The notes beneath the pieces were generated by a model. The model saw only the letters and a program-made list of their open reading frames with translations. It searched no databases and was not told the origin of the DNA. From positions 24,153,325 through 24,217,324 of the forward strand of contig CM053256.1 of assembly GCA_028583405.1 (NCBI GenBank): a stretch of 64,000 nt of DNA, given 5' to 3'. This DNA comes from Pogonophryne albipinna (lineage: Eukaryota; Chordata; Actinopteri; Perciformes; Artedidraconidae). The translations under genes were made by a program, and so were the position numbers. The first letter of the stretch is position 1; every line of letters begins with the position of its first letter. Below are positions 1 through 12,100 of the stretch, piece after piece.

Positions 1-365
1 GACGGTTTTTAAACCCCATTTTTCAATCCCATCTCCATTACTGTCATCGCTGTACGGGCACTTAAAGGACTGTTCCACAGTAAACAAAGAAAAGGGGAGC
101 TGTATGCAAATGCAGCCTCCTGCACATTGTTAGAAGTTCCTTTAAGATAGAGGTTCTGTAATTCTACAGTAAGTGCTTGACAAGGACGGTGTTGTGCAGT
201 GAGTCTCTGCATGAGTATGGAGTAAAAAATACAATGTTTTTCTTTCCTTTGATCATACCTCCACTTATATAAAAAATAAATGGCTCTCTGTATATTATAT
301 ACACAATCCTTAGTAGATGTCCTTCACAGAATCAGGGCAACTGATGTGTGTTAGTGATTTTACAT

Positions 366-705
366 GCTTTAATGTTCAAAAAGGTATTTATTTTGCCCAT
401 ACTGCCTGTGCTGCAGCACCTTTTCACCCAGTCTGCTCTGATTGGTTAGCTGGCTTTGTTGTGATTGGTCAACTGCCTAGAGATGTCCCGCCCCTTAGCC
501 TATCACGTACAATGTGTTGGCACGCTAGCCAATAGAAGTGCAAGTGTTACATGGGGATGTCATTATGTTACGGAAGTAAATAAAGGAGTCCAATGGAGGC
601 TTTTCAGGTAGGGAGGGGGGGGGGGGGGGGGCGGGGAGAGTGTGTGGGAGAGGGAACTTTGGGATTTTAGCCTCTGCAGAACATTTACATGCACAAAAAA
701 AACGT
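366..705 (-). mobile_element. Fragment of the TTAA-type MITE family seen at 3707-5878 (family A)
   Basis: Read on the minus strand, this shares the blocks attggactcct, aacacattg, gataggctaag, gcgggac, gaccaatcacaac and gtgctgcagcacaggcagtatg with the copy at 3707-5878. Neither TTAA end is recognisable, so the borders are approximate. A 21-bp G-rich run (about 611-631) sits inside it. Confidence 0.6.
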
Positions 706-719
706 CATTTGGGAAGCAG

Positions 720-3702
720 ATTTTTTACTGAAAAGTTTAGTATTAGTTATATCAAATTTGATTCTTAACAGATTGTTAATGTTTAATTATCATGTTAGTT
801 AAAAATCTGGACGGCATTATGTTTCTTACAAAACATATTTGCTGTTGCAAATTATAGGTAAACAATGTTAATATTTAGGAGACAAGGATGGAATTTGGCA
901 TCTTTTATTAAAATTTTTTTTTTGAATGAAAGGTTATTTTTTGTAGAATTTTCCCTATATCGAAATGAATCCTACCATTACTTGTGAACTCACAGAGTCT
1001 TCTACATCTTATGTTCCTATAGAGATCTAGTGATGTGGATGTATCTCTCCAAGTGTGTAACTGTGTCTCTGTGTATCCCATCTTGTCTGTGTTCCTCACA
1101 GAGGCTCTTTTATTCCCTCCTGAGCGGCCCCGTCACCCATGTCGCCGAGGGACAAGGAGAACGTGGCGTTTTCCATGGATCAAAAATTTACGAGCAATTA
1201 AAAGTGGGCCGACGCCCGGCATCCATCAGCCCTGCGTGCTGCTGCCAGGCTGGGTGAGGGGGACTCACCGTAAACCACAGGCTATATACTTTTATATCTG
1301 TTTTCCCTCCAAAGAGGGAAGGTTATGACAAAATTATGCTTTACTGTCCCAGGTTTCTGGCGCGATGTAGACATCTTTTACGGAACAGGCTCATTGGAGG
1401 TCAGAGCCCCTTGAAAGGAGGCAGGGATAGAGAAATGTGTATGTGTAAAAGTATGTGTTTATGTTGGGTGATTTTTTTTTTTTACTGCTGACAGAAGCCT
1501 TTAACACAATAGGAATAACATAGTATCTGCTCTTCTGGTCGATCAGTTACCGAGGGAAGAGTGACCTAATTACTCTGTTGTTTATTACAGCAGAGCTCTG
1601 ATTTATTTCCCCACGCTGATGCATTTTCAACACTCTTCTTCAATAAAGGCAGCATTTTTTTGTATCTAAATACACACACACATGCTCATGCACAATGATC
1701 CATTGCGACACACCTAATACACAAAAAAGCATGCAAACCCTCATACATCAGCGCAGTCACTCTTTCACTTCTCCCCGGCTCCTCGTGACAGGCCCAGACT
1801 CATTTGCATGCTTAATTGTGTTGTAATGTACTTTTAATTTGAAAATGGAGGCAATTAATTATTTTGATATGGAACAAAATGCCGCAAATGTAAACATTCT
1901 AATAGTTCTCTGTGAGCTGGGTATCATTTTTCAAAAGAGGGATTGAATCTTATCTCATTTCTTAATGTCATACAAGTTTTTGCAAGATATCGTTTTACCA
2001 CTCATGCATTCTCCTTGATTTTCACTTTGTCTTTGCAGAGAGGGCAGAGTTTCTTTGATCTACTCCGCCGCTGTTATTTTCTATCTAAATCTCCCACAGG
2101 ATAATTACTGTAGTTTCACCTATGCTATCAGAAGAGATTAAATGAAATTAAGCCTGTTTGGACATCCTGCTTCTTCTCTGTAGTCATCCCTCTGGTGCAA
2201 CTGCAGACTTTCTATTTCTGGGTCAGGGAGGCTTCAAGTGGAGATGTGAATCGCGGATAAAAAAAGAAAGAAGATTTTTCCTCCGTCAACCATGTGATCA
2301 ATAGGTGTCAGTGTTCAAAGGATAGCAAGCATCGCTGTAGGAGAGACGAAGAGGGGAGGGGGAGATCCATTTGTGCAGGCCCTGGAAAAAACTGACACTC
2401 TCGCTACCTCACGATAATAAACTCACCACGGAGCGGAGAGGATGGATGCGTGTTATTTTTTCCCCCTTTTTCACCCATTTCCATCACCTTTCCCCCCCTC
2501 ATTCCTTTTTTCTGCTCTCACACACACAGATTTTCTGTCCTCTTATATCTCTAAACCCCCCACCCAACCACAACCCCTCACCCCTATCTCTTTCCCCCTT
2601 TTTGATTCTCCCGAGGGAGCTCGCTGACATCACAGCCGGCCAGGCAACAGCCTATAAATTATGAGTGACAAGTCTTTGGACCAATAAAAGCACCACCATA
2701 TTTCATGCACAGTAAATCTGATTGCAGATTGCTCTGGCGTGTGGCGGTTGACATGTTTATTGTCGTCATGGCGGAGGGAGCTGAGGGTGTTATGGGTGAG
2801 GGGGGGGGGCGCTCCCCAACATCACAGTTTCTAAAGCTCCCGTTCCATATGGAGGTCACACAGATGGGAACTCTGGGATGCGGGCGACCCCTTGCACCCA
2901 TCCAACAGCCCCCCAAATCCCCAAATACACACACCCATTTACATTCACACACATCAATGCCAACTCACCAACATCTATGGCATTATTTTCCTTCATCTTT
3001 TACAAAGCCATGCTTCTCTGACTGCAACCATGTGTCCTCAATCCCAACACGCTCCCTGTGGCATTTTTAAAGAGGTTATACTTAATATCTTCATTACATT
3101 TTCTTATCTAAAGTGTAATTATGTTACTTTTGAAGGAAGACATTAGACCTTCTTCCTCATACATTCTTTTCTTTTTTAAATCGTGCATTAAACGCTGTTG
3201 CTCATTCTAACACCCTCTGGCCTTTTCTGTAGGTAAATGCTAGATGTGTTGCTTATCAGTGAGCCAGTTTGCGCACGTGTGCAGTGTTTTCAAAGAATGA
3301 TATGGCTCTCTTTTGGTTGCAGATCAATTCTCTGTCATTCTTCACTGCAGAATGTACCAGTGTAGGAGGATTTTTAAATAACTGTCATAGTGTTCAAAAC
3401 TGCTGTGATATCATATTCAACACGTCATCCTGAAAGCTTTCAACCAAACAGAGGAATGTCTGCACTCCACAAATAGTATGGTGCAGTGTACTAGCATTTT
3501 CTTATATATGGGTTGAGCATTATCGCTTGAGACCACAGTCTAACGATGCATTTTACACAAACATGGAAATTAAGACATGGACACATATTCTACTTCCACT
3601 TCCAAAACCCATATACAGCATTACAAAACATGTTGCAAGTCCTTAAATACTCCAAGTCAAAGGGAAGACAATGGAAGGTCCCAAAGGTCACATACAAATG
3701 AA
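720..3702. other. Non-coding intronic sequence, no gene seen
   Basis: No exon-like reading frame with family motifs is visible. The stretch is mostly AT-rich unique-looking sequence. A pyrimidine-rich strand runs at 2450-2620, and a mixed-composition block with many homeodomain-like ATTA/TAAT words lies at 1790-1900. Short open frames here (for example 1035-1328 and 2705-3070) have no recognisable motif. Confidence 0.5.
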
Positions 3703-3842
3703 TTAAAGTGGCCCTTTTATACTTTCTTGGGTTCTCCCTTTTCCTATATATTGGTTTTTGTGCATGTAAAGGTACACGCCAGAGAGAGTTTCTCTCTCAC
3801 ACACTCCCCCCCTGCCTGAAACTTCTCCATTGGACTCCGTTA

Positions 3843-4664
3843 CCCCCAGTTTCCACCGGGTCCGTCTGCGCCGCGCTGCGCCGCGTCACGGCTGCGCCGC
3901 GATTTTGGTCCGACCTCCTCTAGCGCCATAACCCACCGGACGCGTCCCAGAAGCGTTTCAGAAGCGTAGCGTCGTGCGTGCTCGCAGTTTTGTTATTGAT
4001 TCAGGCATCCTGGACATTTGTACTTCTACAAGAAAGTAAGTAGGCTACGTAGTTAAATGTTTTATTTTTGTGTCTGTTTAAATTGTGTTTATTGAATGGC
4101 TCTGTACTGTACCTACAAGTATTAATTAACTTTAAAACATTAATATGTAGTTGTTACCTTCCACTCCACAAACTGCAGCGACTAAAAACCAGGCCTTGTC
4201 CTTTCTGATGTTGTCCTTGTAGTAAGCATTGGTTACATCATATAAAATAGTGTGTTTTTCCACTTCCATGATGAAAACCTCGTCATCCATTGTGCGTATC
4301 GTAGTGGAGGTGTTGTGATGAAGGAGGGGGTCTGCTAAATTAGTATATGTGGGGGATGGGCCTGGCCCGGATGCTCACCTTTCGACTTCCTGCGAGGGGG
4401 GGGGGCTGCCTGCCCGACCATACCTTACGGCTGCGCCGCGGCAAAAATAGGATTCATCCTAATTTTAGAGAAGCGCTGCGCCGAGCCGCTTCTGGGACGC
4501 TTCTGGGACGCTTCTGGGACGCGTCTGAGCCGTAACGCGGCGCGTGTGATGGAATAGCACCCATTGACTAGAGTGGCCGCGATCCTAACGACCGCCGCAG
4601 CGCGGCGCAGCCGTAGCGCGGCGCAGCGCGGCGCAGCGCAGACGGACCCGGTGGAAACTGGGGG
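3843..4664. mobile_element. PIF/Harbinger-type MITE nested in the family A element
   Basis: Inverted termini CCCCCAGTTTCCACCGGGTC... and the exact reverse complement at the other end are flanked by TTA (3840-3842 and 4665-4667), the usual Harbinger target. The sub-terminal regions are full of GCGCCGC words, making this one of the most CpG-rich parts of the window. The 822-bp element has no transposase reading frame. Confidence 0.82.
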
Positions 4665-5166
4665 TTACAGCTGTAAATAGTGACATCACTAAGTAACAAT
4701 TACGCTTATATTGGTTAGCGCTCCAACACATTGATAGGCTAAGTGGCGGGACACCTCTAAGAGGTTGACCAATCACAACAGAGCCGGCCAGCTACCCAAT
4801 CAGAGCAGACTTGGCTCTGGTTTCAGACAGAGGGTGAAAAGAGGTGCTGCAGCACAGGCAGTATGAGAAAGAGCTTTCTGAACATTAATGCATGGAGACA
4901 TGTCAGAGTAGATAGACCCTCCAGAAAAACGCGATTCTGCGATCGCAGAATTTACCGCATAATCAGCTAAATGGCGCAGATTTTTAAAAGGCCGCATATT
5001 TATCAAAAGGCCGCATAATCCCCGCATTTTTCCACACAAAGTTGAGAAAAACTAACTCATCTTGACGTGAAGTGATGATGATGATGATGACGCGACGTCA
5101 TCAGCTGAAGGTAAACAACACCGTAGAGTGAACGTGTGGAGCTCACACGAGAGAGAAAACACCAAG

Positions 5167-5458
5167 ATGAAAAAATCTAATCCATCTCATTTACCAACAA
5201 ACATTTCTGCTAAAGACCGGGCAAAGCACTACCCCGATGTCTTGCATGAAAGTGGGGGGAAACTATTCTGCACCCCGTGCAACTGTGTTGGAGCATAAGA
5301 GAAAATCCACGGTGACGACCCACTTTGATTCATTCAAACATTCGAAAATGCTTTCTGCTGTTGCGGACAAGAAAGCCAAACAACTCACGTTCACCGAGGC
5401 ATCAACCTCCAAAACCCTTTCGAGGGCTACAAGAAACGAGGTGAGTAGCCTACAAGAT
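5167..5458 (+). pseudogene. Broken CGGBP1-like zinc-finger reading frame inside the transposon
   Basis: The first part starts at ATG 5167 and includes AKDRAKHYPDVLHESGGKLF followed by CTPCN. After a one-frame shift near 5283-5290 the frame continues VLEHKRKSTVTTHF, DSFKHSKM, up to NEVSSLQD. The pattern G-G-K-L-F-C-x2-C-N...VL-x-H-x-R-K-S...H-x4-H resembles the DNA-binding finger of CGG triplet repeat-binding protein 1, itself derived from hAT transposase. The frameshift means no intact product. It probably represents the first exon of a decayed transposase-related gene. Confidence 0.6.
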
Positions 5459-5508
5459 TGAAGCTGGTCAGATAACGAACAAGTAAATGAAAACAGAATG
5501 AGGCGGAG

Positions 5509-5510
<2 letters not shown>

Positions 5511-5555
<45 letters not shown>
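5511..5555. repeat. (GT)n microsatellite
   Basis: About 45 bp of GT dinucleotide repeat with one GA interruption at its right end, lying within the 4913-5824 element. Confidence 0.95.
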
Positions 5556-5557
<2 letters not shown>

Positions 5558-5882
5558 TGTAATTAAAATAGCCCAATTGCTTTTACAATAAATAAACCTT
5601 GAATATGTTTAATTGAATAGTAGGGGTTTAACATTAGTGGCAGGTTGTGTGTGAGAGAGAATAAATAAATAAGACAGCCCAATACTTATTTTTTCCGCAT
5701 ATTTCGCAACTTCTCGCAATTTCACCGCACAAAATCACATAAAACCCTGCATGTTTGATCGCATAATCAAGTATTTTAGCCAGAATAATCAAGGATTTTT
5801 GCCCGCGTTTTTCTGGAGGGTCTAAGTAGAGACACTACATACAAATATTAACCTTGAAATGAACATAAAATATCCTCTTTAA

Positions 5883-6853
5883 AGAATGTGCCGGTTAAAT
5901 TGGAGAAGATTTCATTTGTTTGTAATGTCTGTTTGCATGCCTTTCAAGACGCAGTGCATTGAGCCATTTTACCTGCAACAAACTCATAACCCTGCAGAAT
6001 CCAGAGAAATATCACTTAGTTCCCACTGTAGCCAATAAGCATTAAGTGTTATCTTCAATTTTCCTAAACATGGATCCTCTCATTACAGATATCACATCTT
6101 TAATGTATTGTAACAACCTCATTGATGTTAAGTGACCCTGTGCTCATTGCACTAGTCCAGTCCATCCTTCCTTGCCCATGCAATAAACCATTCTTCATAA
6201 TTAGGGTGGCCGCTGCAGTATGATCTGGGCATTACGAGTCCTCAGCCGGAGCCCCTAAATGGACAGATTTCAACAAACGCCCGCTGGTGTGATCGGCATC
6301 ATTATATTTTAATTAATCCATTCTTCTCTCAGCAACACAGTAATTACAATCTATTTTATTACACGGCATGCTGCGAATAGAGGGGATGGAGGAGAGAAGC
6401 AGGAAGGGAATACAAGGCTGAAACAGGGAACAGCGGTGTTGACAGTGAGTTAGAGCCAGGATGGGGAGAGGAAATGTTAAGGTGAGTGAGACAGAGAGCA
6501 GAGGAAAAACATCACAAACGCTATGACTGATTACCGATATGTCATCGCCCGGCTGACATTGTAAAAGCATTGTAAAAGCGTTTATACGATGTCTGGAGGA
6601 GCATGGGGCTCACTCGCACTCTCCCTCCCTCCACAGATTCATACTTCATACAGTCACAGGGAGAAGCTCCATTTCCTCCAGCCTCTGTGTGTATAAATCA
6701 GAGCAGGTGCAGACACTCAGACACGCTGTGGGTGTGATAATAACATTAGAGGATTACAATGACACTCCTCCCCGGACAAGATCACCTGTCTCAACTGTCA
6801 TAAAACAGATGCTTTTTGTGGTTGAAGCGCTTTATACGAGGAGAGTGTTCACA
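5883..6853. other. Non-coding intronic sequence, possible conserved block at 6180-6320
   Basis: No gene is seen. The part at about 6180-6320 is unique-looking, of mixed composition and free of transposon marks, and is a candidate conserved non-coding element by appearance only. The minus-strand open frame at 6313-6570 has no motif. Confidence 0.45.
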
Positions 6854-6857
6854 TTAA

Positions 6858-7135
6858 AGTTGTGCACGTGGCAAATATAGCAGTAAACAAGTGGAAGATG
6901 ACGACTTTCTCTCCAACACACTCCCCCCCCCGCCTGACACGCCGCCATTCGATTCCTTTGCACATGATATGCTAAGGGACAGGGCATCGCTAAGCGTTTG
7001 GCCAATCACAACAGAGGATGAAAAAAGGTGCTGCAGCAAAGGCAGTATGAGGAAAATAAAGGCCTTTTTGAAAGCATGTAAACCTATCACAGCAGAGGCA
7101 CAGAAAAACAATCTGAACTCTGAAAATGTACCCCT
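6858..7135 (+). mobile_element. Internally deleted family A MITE
   Basis: TTAA flanks (6854-6857 and 7136-7139). Blocks ctctccaacacactcccccc, ttggccaatcacaacagag, gtgctgcagcaaaggcagtatga and the 3' end gaaaatgtacccc match family A. The 5' part is deleted, so the TTAA is followed almost at once by the TTGTGCACGT block. Confidence 0.68.
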
Positions 7136-7139
7136 TTAA

Positions 7140-7770
7140 AAAAATCTCACTATAAAAACATTTGACTCTAGTATGCAGCCTATTTAAAGGTTTTTATATC
7201 AATATTAGTGTAACATTTATGTTCCTCAATGTCTTTAAAGATGAGTTAAGAGCAGGAGTAGTCATAAGAGATAGACAAGAAGATTGTTTAACTTAGCAAA
7301 AGAGACTAGAAAAAGGGGTAAGCAGCTAGCCTGGCAAATTACCATGTGCCACACGAAGTCTTTTGTGGTTGCCAGGAAACCATACAGGTGTTGCTGCTTG
7401 GCCAAGAAATAGTTTGAATGGACTGAACATATGAGATATTCCGAGTTTTAAAGGAGCTGGTTGTTGAATCATTGTGTTTTTGGAGAGAGTCAGGCCAGCT
7501 TTTTTCAAAAACTTATGCTAAGCTAAACTGTTACTGTCTGTAACCTTATATTTACTCCTCAGATATAAGACTTATATCATCTAAATCTTAAGTAACTCTG
7601 TGACTCTGTGAAAACGCAACAAAACAAAACAAAAATTCCAAAATATCGAACTATTACTTAAAAAGTGCACAACCATGATTGTCTAATGTCTCTTAGATAG
7701 CCATAGCAATGACTAATCATGGGTTTCAGCTTAGCATGGTAGATCACTTTCCTTTTAAAGAACAAAAAGT
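7140..7770. other. Non-coding, AT-rich intronic sequence
   Basis: No gene or recognised repeat is seen. An A-rich stretch of aaaac repeats lies near 7613-7635. Confidence 0.5.
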
Positions 7771-7775
7771 GATCT

Positions 7776-8120
7776 TGTTAAGGGAAATGTTTACATACAT
7801 GTATGTTCTCAGTTATTGTATGTATAGAGAGATTGTGTCTATTCTGTACTATAGGGATGTAATATTGTTATTGTACCACTGTGAGGCACTGTAGTGTTAC
7901 GTGCTACGTAAGGACCAGGCTTGCGTCATGTAAATGAGGGTGTGTTCCACCTGATGCACGTGTACACAGTGTTCTTCTAAGTTAGCTCGGCTGAGCGAAG
8001 GAATCACCTGAGAAGCAGAGGAATAAATCATGCTCAAGGGCTAAACAGTTCATCGTCTCCGTCTCCACTATTTCTCTCCGAGTGCAGCGTATGAAGAAGC
8101 TGCCATCCTAAACCTTAACA
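7776..8120 (+). mobile_element. Solo LTR with 5-bp target duplication GATCT
   Basis: The element begins TGTTAAGG and ends CCTTAACA, a perfect terminal inverted repeat in TG...CA form. It is flanked by GATCT at 7771-7775 and 8121-8125. A polyadenylation signal AATAAA lies at 8022-8027, which sets the orientation. At 345 bp with no internal genes, it is what remains after recombination between the two LTRs of a retrotransposon. Confidence 0.85.
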
Positions 8121-8164
8121 GATCTGTCTATTGATTAGTTCAGTTTACATGTCAGTCTCACTTA

Positions 8165-8926
8165 TGCTGCGTTCATACCGGATGCAATGCGATTTTTGGG
8201 GGCGGCGCGATTACATGTAAAGTCAATGCAGAGATGCGGACAGACGCAAATTCGCTCTGACGGCGCACATGAAGCGGTTGATGCGAATGCCGCGGCGCGA
8301 TTGAGGCGATTGGAGGGGGCCGCGACAACCGCTCGAGTTAAAAAATGTCGCGATCTCGCGGTAGCCAATCAGCGGTGAGGATCTCAGCCTGCTGTCACTG
8401 ACGTTGAACCAGAAAAACAACATCAGCCGTTAGCTGTTAGCACTCAGAGCTCCTCATATCTGTTCAGAAACTAGACAAAAGTTAAACAAGTACAAACCAC
8501 AGACTGTCTGTGTCATGGAGAATACAGTCGCTGGCTTATTTATGTCTGTAGGCCGTTGTGAGTGTGGCCGGAGCATATACAACGTTAGCTTAGCCTGGTC
8601 GATCTGATCTCCATTCAGAAAACACGCATTTTAAAAGGTTTTTCGCCTGCCGTCTGTCTGCAGACTTGTCAAAGCATTAATTCATGGTTTTTACTAACCG
8701 GTATCAGTATGTTGTTACGTCGGCATCATTTTGAAACGTGTATTACAATTAAATCACGGTCAAATATGTTCATTTTGTTGTAGTTGTAGCCCCCAAGCCA
8801 GCGCGTCTTGTTTGAATGATGCGAGTAAACACAGCTGACAACCGCGGTGAAACTCGAGCATTTAGAGCAAGAGCGCATCAGAGCGAAGTGAATATTCACA
8901 TCGCGTACGGTGTGTTAGACGCAGCA
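8165..8926. mobile_element. PIF/Harbinger-type MITE with TTA target duplication
   Basis: Imperfect inverted termini: TGCTGCGTTCATACCGGATG on the left, TGCTGCGTCTAACACACCGT reading in from the right. TTA flanks are at 8162-8164 and 8927-8929. The left sub-terminal region is rich in GCG words. This 762-bp element has no transposase frame and lies about 100 bp downstream of convertase exon g. Confidence 0.8.
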
Positions 8927-9023
8927 TTAGAAGGTGGAAAGAATGTTGGCTGAATGCTAGGAAAGTAACGCCAAAAATCATACCCAATATGTGTGTTAAA
9001 AAATATGTGATGTAGCACAGTAC

Positions 9024-9137
9024 CTATGGTGAACATGGTATCCTGCCGCGTTGATGTTCCAGCCAGGCTCTTTGGGGTTGGGGATCTGTGCTGTGTTGGC
9101 GATCAGATGCTGAACATCCCTCCACGTCAGCTCAGGA
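9024..9137 (-). CDS. Convertase exon g: LTWRDVQH segment at the end of the catalytic domain
   Basis: This 114-bp exon has acceptor ctgccccag and donor gtactg. T completes an Asn codon started in exon f, then it reads [37 protein letters not shown] and ends in phase 2. LTWRD(V/M)QH is a hallmark of the convertase catalytic domain. The expected next exon (Y/H-G-F/Y-G-L-L type sequence, then the P domain) was not seen in the remaining 9 kb. Confidence 0.92.
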
Positions 9138-12100
9138 CTGGGGCAGGAGACATGAAACACAGAAATCATCAAACACACCTTTCCTTTGGCCCTTGTTCTA
9201 CACCACGTGAAACCACGGAGGAAACACTTCAACACTGCGTGATGCTCTGAAAAGAAAGCAGCAAGGAGCCCAACCTTGGTTCTAGTCTTGTACAGAAACA
9301 GGATAGAGGAGTTTATTATGGGGCTTACAGCACATTCTATCAGTTATCCTCATACTGTATTACCTCTAAGGTTTATTGATACAGAAACTGCAGCGATGAG
9401 ACAATGCCATGCCTTTTTACAGCAAGTCCTCTAGACATAAAAGCACCTGTTTGAGTCAAGCTCACGGTTTTAATAATGGTGTCACTGAAAAACAGTGAAT
9501 CCAACAAAGAATATTTGAGATGTAACAAAAGAGCCCAGAGAGTCGAATGCAGAAAAAAGTATTCTTTTTAATCCCAGGCAGGGGAATTCTAATAGAGCGG
9601 ACTCAAGTGTCATGTCAAGCAATATACTAATGGAATCCAATTAAGACCTTTAAACTGCACCGAGAGCTGGAGGATATTAGCTCAGTTTTCTATAACAAAA
9701 GACCAAAGGGCCGTCAACGAGGGCTTTTGCGGGATATAAAAAGCATAAAGGAAATTGGGTTTTTCTGCTTTATCCACTCATTATTGTTCCTTTAAAAAAA
9801 ATAAAATGAGTTGAATGGAGTATGAGAAAACCGCTTTGCCACCTGTTCTGAATAGCCTTCTCTCATTCGGAGATGAAATACCTCCACTGTTTGCGCAACA
9901 TCTGTAGACGGACAGTACGGTACAGAATAAAGGTAATTAAAGACTATCGTTAATGACATAACTGCAATACATCACGAACGTCTGATCACGTTCGTTAAGG
10001 TATACCTTTAAGGGTTTGCACAAATATCTATGTAAAGAAAATCTCCACAAACTACTAAATCACAAGTAGCCTCTTCATTATTGTGCTGTTGGGTGTCTCA
10101 GGAAATATCAGGCACAGATATACACAGATGTATTCCATTCACGTATTGGAAAAAAACCGAAGCAGAACAAAAGCGAGGAGAGAAGCTTTCATTAACGGCA
10201 TAAAACAAAACCCCGGCAAGCAGCGAGAGCAGGCAGCTAAAACAACATGATAGGAATAATACCAGTAACACTAATAATAGACGGATAGAGTGAAACAAAA
10301 CACAACGCACAAACAATTACTTTAAGCTTTGATTTCAAAGGGATTGTAGTGTGTGTGTGTTGGGGGGGAATAGGCTTTGTACTCATGAACTGTTGCCGCT
10401 CACTGCATGCACTGTGTGTATGAGTGTGTATTATATATTAGCGGCAGCGGCGTGATTCTGTTATGTGCAACCCCCCCACCTCCATCATCAGCACCACCAC
10501 CATCACCCCTCTGGTGGAATCAGAGAAACCCCCGCGGCCTTGGCTGGTTTGCATAAAGCAAACTAAATTAAATTTGCTTTGCTAAATCAAAGCATGTATG
10601 GTATTCCAAGCAGCTCTCTCTGGGACAAATTACTTCAAACGGCGTCCTTTGTATCATAACAGAATAAAAAAAAAAGAATCAGCCCAATCAGCGGCTCTCC
10701 AAAACCCTCGACTCGGGAATTAATTATTGAACCGAGGGCGTTTCTCTCTCCTAGCAGTCCGCGACACAGATCTATTTATTTTGGAAAGGTCGTTTTGCTC
10801 TTAAAAACACAGCGCTGTCTGAGAACCCAGTTTACCGCTATCTCTCTTTCTGCCTCTGTGTTTGCACTCCTCTTTGCTGCACAGACCCTGAAGGGACATG
10901 TGAATAGGTTTAGGCCACGAAATTAATCTAAAGAAAAAAACAACGACCAGCATCCATCGTGGTGCTGGCTAAACTGAAGTATTGCTTATGCTGTAATGGA
11001 CTTTAGATGAACTGAGCTGTTCACTGGTGAGGAGGTGGCACTTTATTCCTCTGCACTAACGCTTTGTAACAATAGTGGACCATGTGTTTTCTCCTCCTCT
11101 TGGTTGTGTTTGGCTGCAGGAAAACACAAAACTACTATTTATGGATTATGATATGCAGCTCATGTAGAACAAATCAAAGATAAGCAAAGGATCCTTTCAG
11201 ACAATTCCCAGGGTTAATTTGTGTTTCTTCTAACTGTTATCTGCCTAATTAGTTGCTACATGCAGTGATTCACTTAAATTTAAACCTTCATAGACCTATA
11301 AACCTTTCATAATTTTTAGAATATAAAAAGGCTTTATTGTACACTGGTGACCTGCTAGCTAGCAAGAAACATGATTCTGCTAAAAAATGAATCCAGCTGA
11401 TGATCAAACAAACGTTTCAATATCTTACAAAAATACCAATTTGAGAGAAATGTATGGCCAATTTGATAGTCAAGTTTCTTTAAGCCAATTTTGATCAATT
11501 TTAGGGACAAAATGTGCATGCATTCAAAAAACAGAGCACTATTTATTTCCTAAAGCAAGATAAATATACCAAAACTTTTTTTACCAAAACATTTATCGAC
11601 TATGCACTGTTCAGTTTCAAAGCTGTTGAACTGTCCGTGCTGTCTCATGGTCATCAAACACTTGAATAGAGAGCCCTTCTTAATATTATTGTTAATGAAC
11701 ATGCTTTTCCTATTTTCAAAACGTGTGCAATGAAAATAGCCTTTTCCCTCAAAGGTCAGCAAGTACAATATTTGGGTTTCATCTCATCTCATCACCCACT
11801 GACCACATTGATTTAATAAAAAATAACATTCATGTTATTTCAACATCAGTTACATTTTACAATGTGTAGTCACTTTAGCCTTCACATCTCAGGTAGTCTT
11901 TCCTTTAGGCGAGACACCCCAGGTGAATAGGGTAATTTTTTTAACTTAAAAGTATCAGCTAGAAATTTCTCCAGTTAATTACATATAATAAGGCAATTGT
12001 TTTTTGTATTACAAGTTTTCTGAAATAGCATGTTTAAATATGCAAATTATCCATTATCTCATTAAATATGCACATCTTTTAACACATTTCAGGAATCGAA

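Larger units (their letters stand above)
4913..5824 (+). mobile_element. hAT-like non-autonomous element with a CGGBP1-like zinc-finger remnant
   Basis: Perfect inverted termini of 21 bp begin TAGACCCTCCAGAAAAACGC. The flanks share a 6-bp direct repeat AGTAGA (4907-4912 and 5825-5830). Six bp is shorter than the 8 bp usual for hAT, so the superfamily rests mainly on the coding remnant at 5167-5458. A (GT)n tract lies at 5511-5555. Confidence 0.7.
3707..5878 (+). mobile_element. TTAA-flanked piggyBac-like MITE (family A) carrying two nested elements
   Basis: The element is bounded by TTAA at 3703-3706 and 5879-5882. Its left end reads AGTGGCCCTTTTATAC and its right end reads ...AAAATATCCTCT. 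Removing the insertions at 3843-4664 and 4913-5824 leaves a MITE of about 430 bp that matches the fragments at 366-705, 6858-7135, 31625-31735 and 35290-35370. The TTAA target suggests piggyBac-like mobilisation. It has no transposase frame of its own. Confidence 0.75.
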
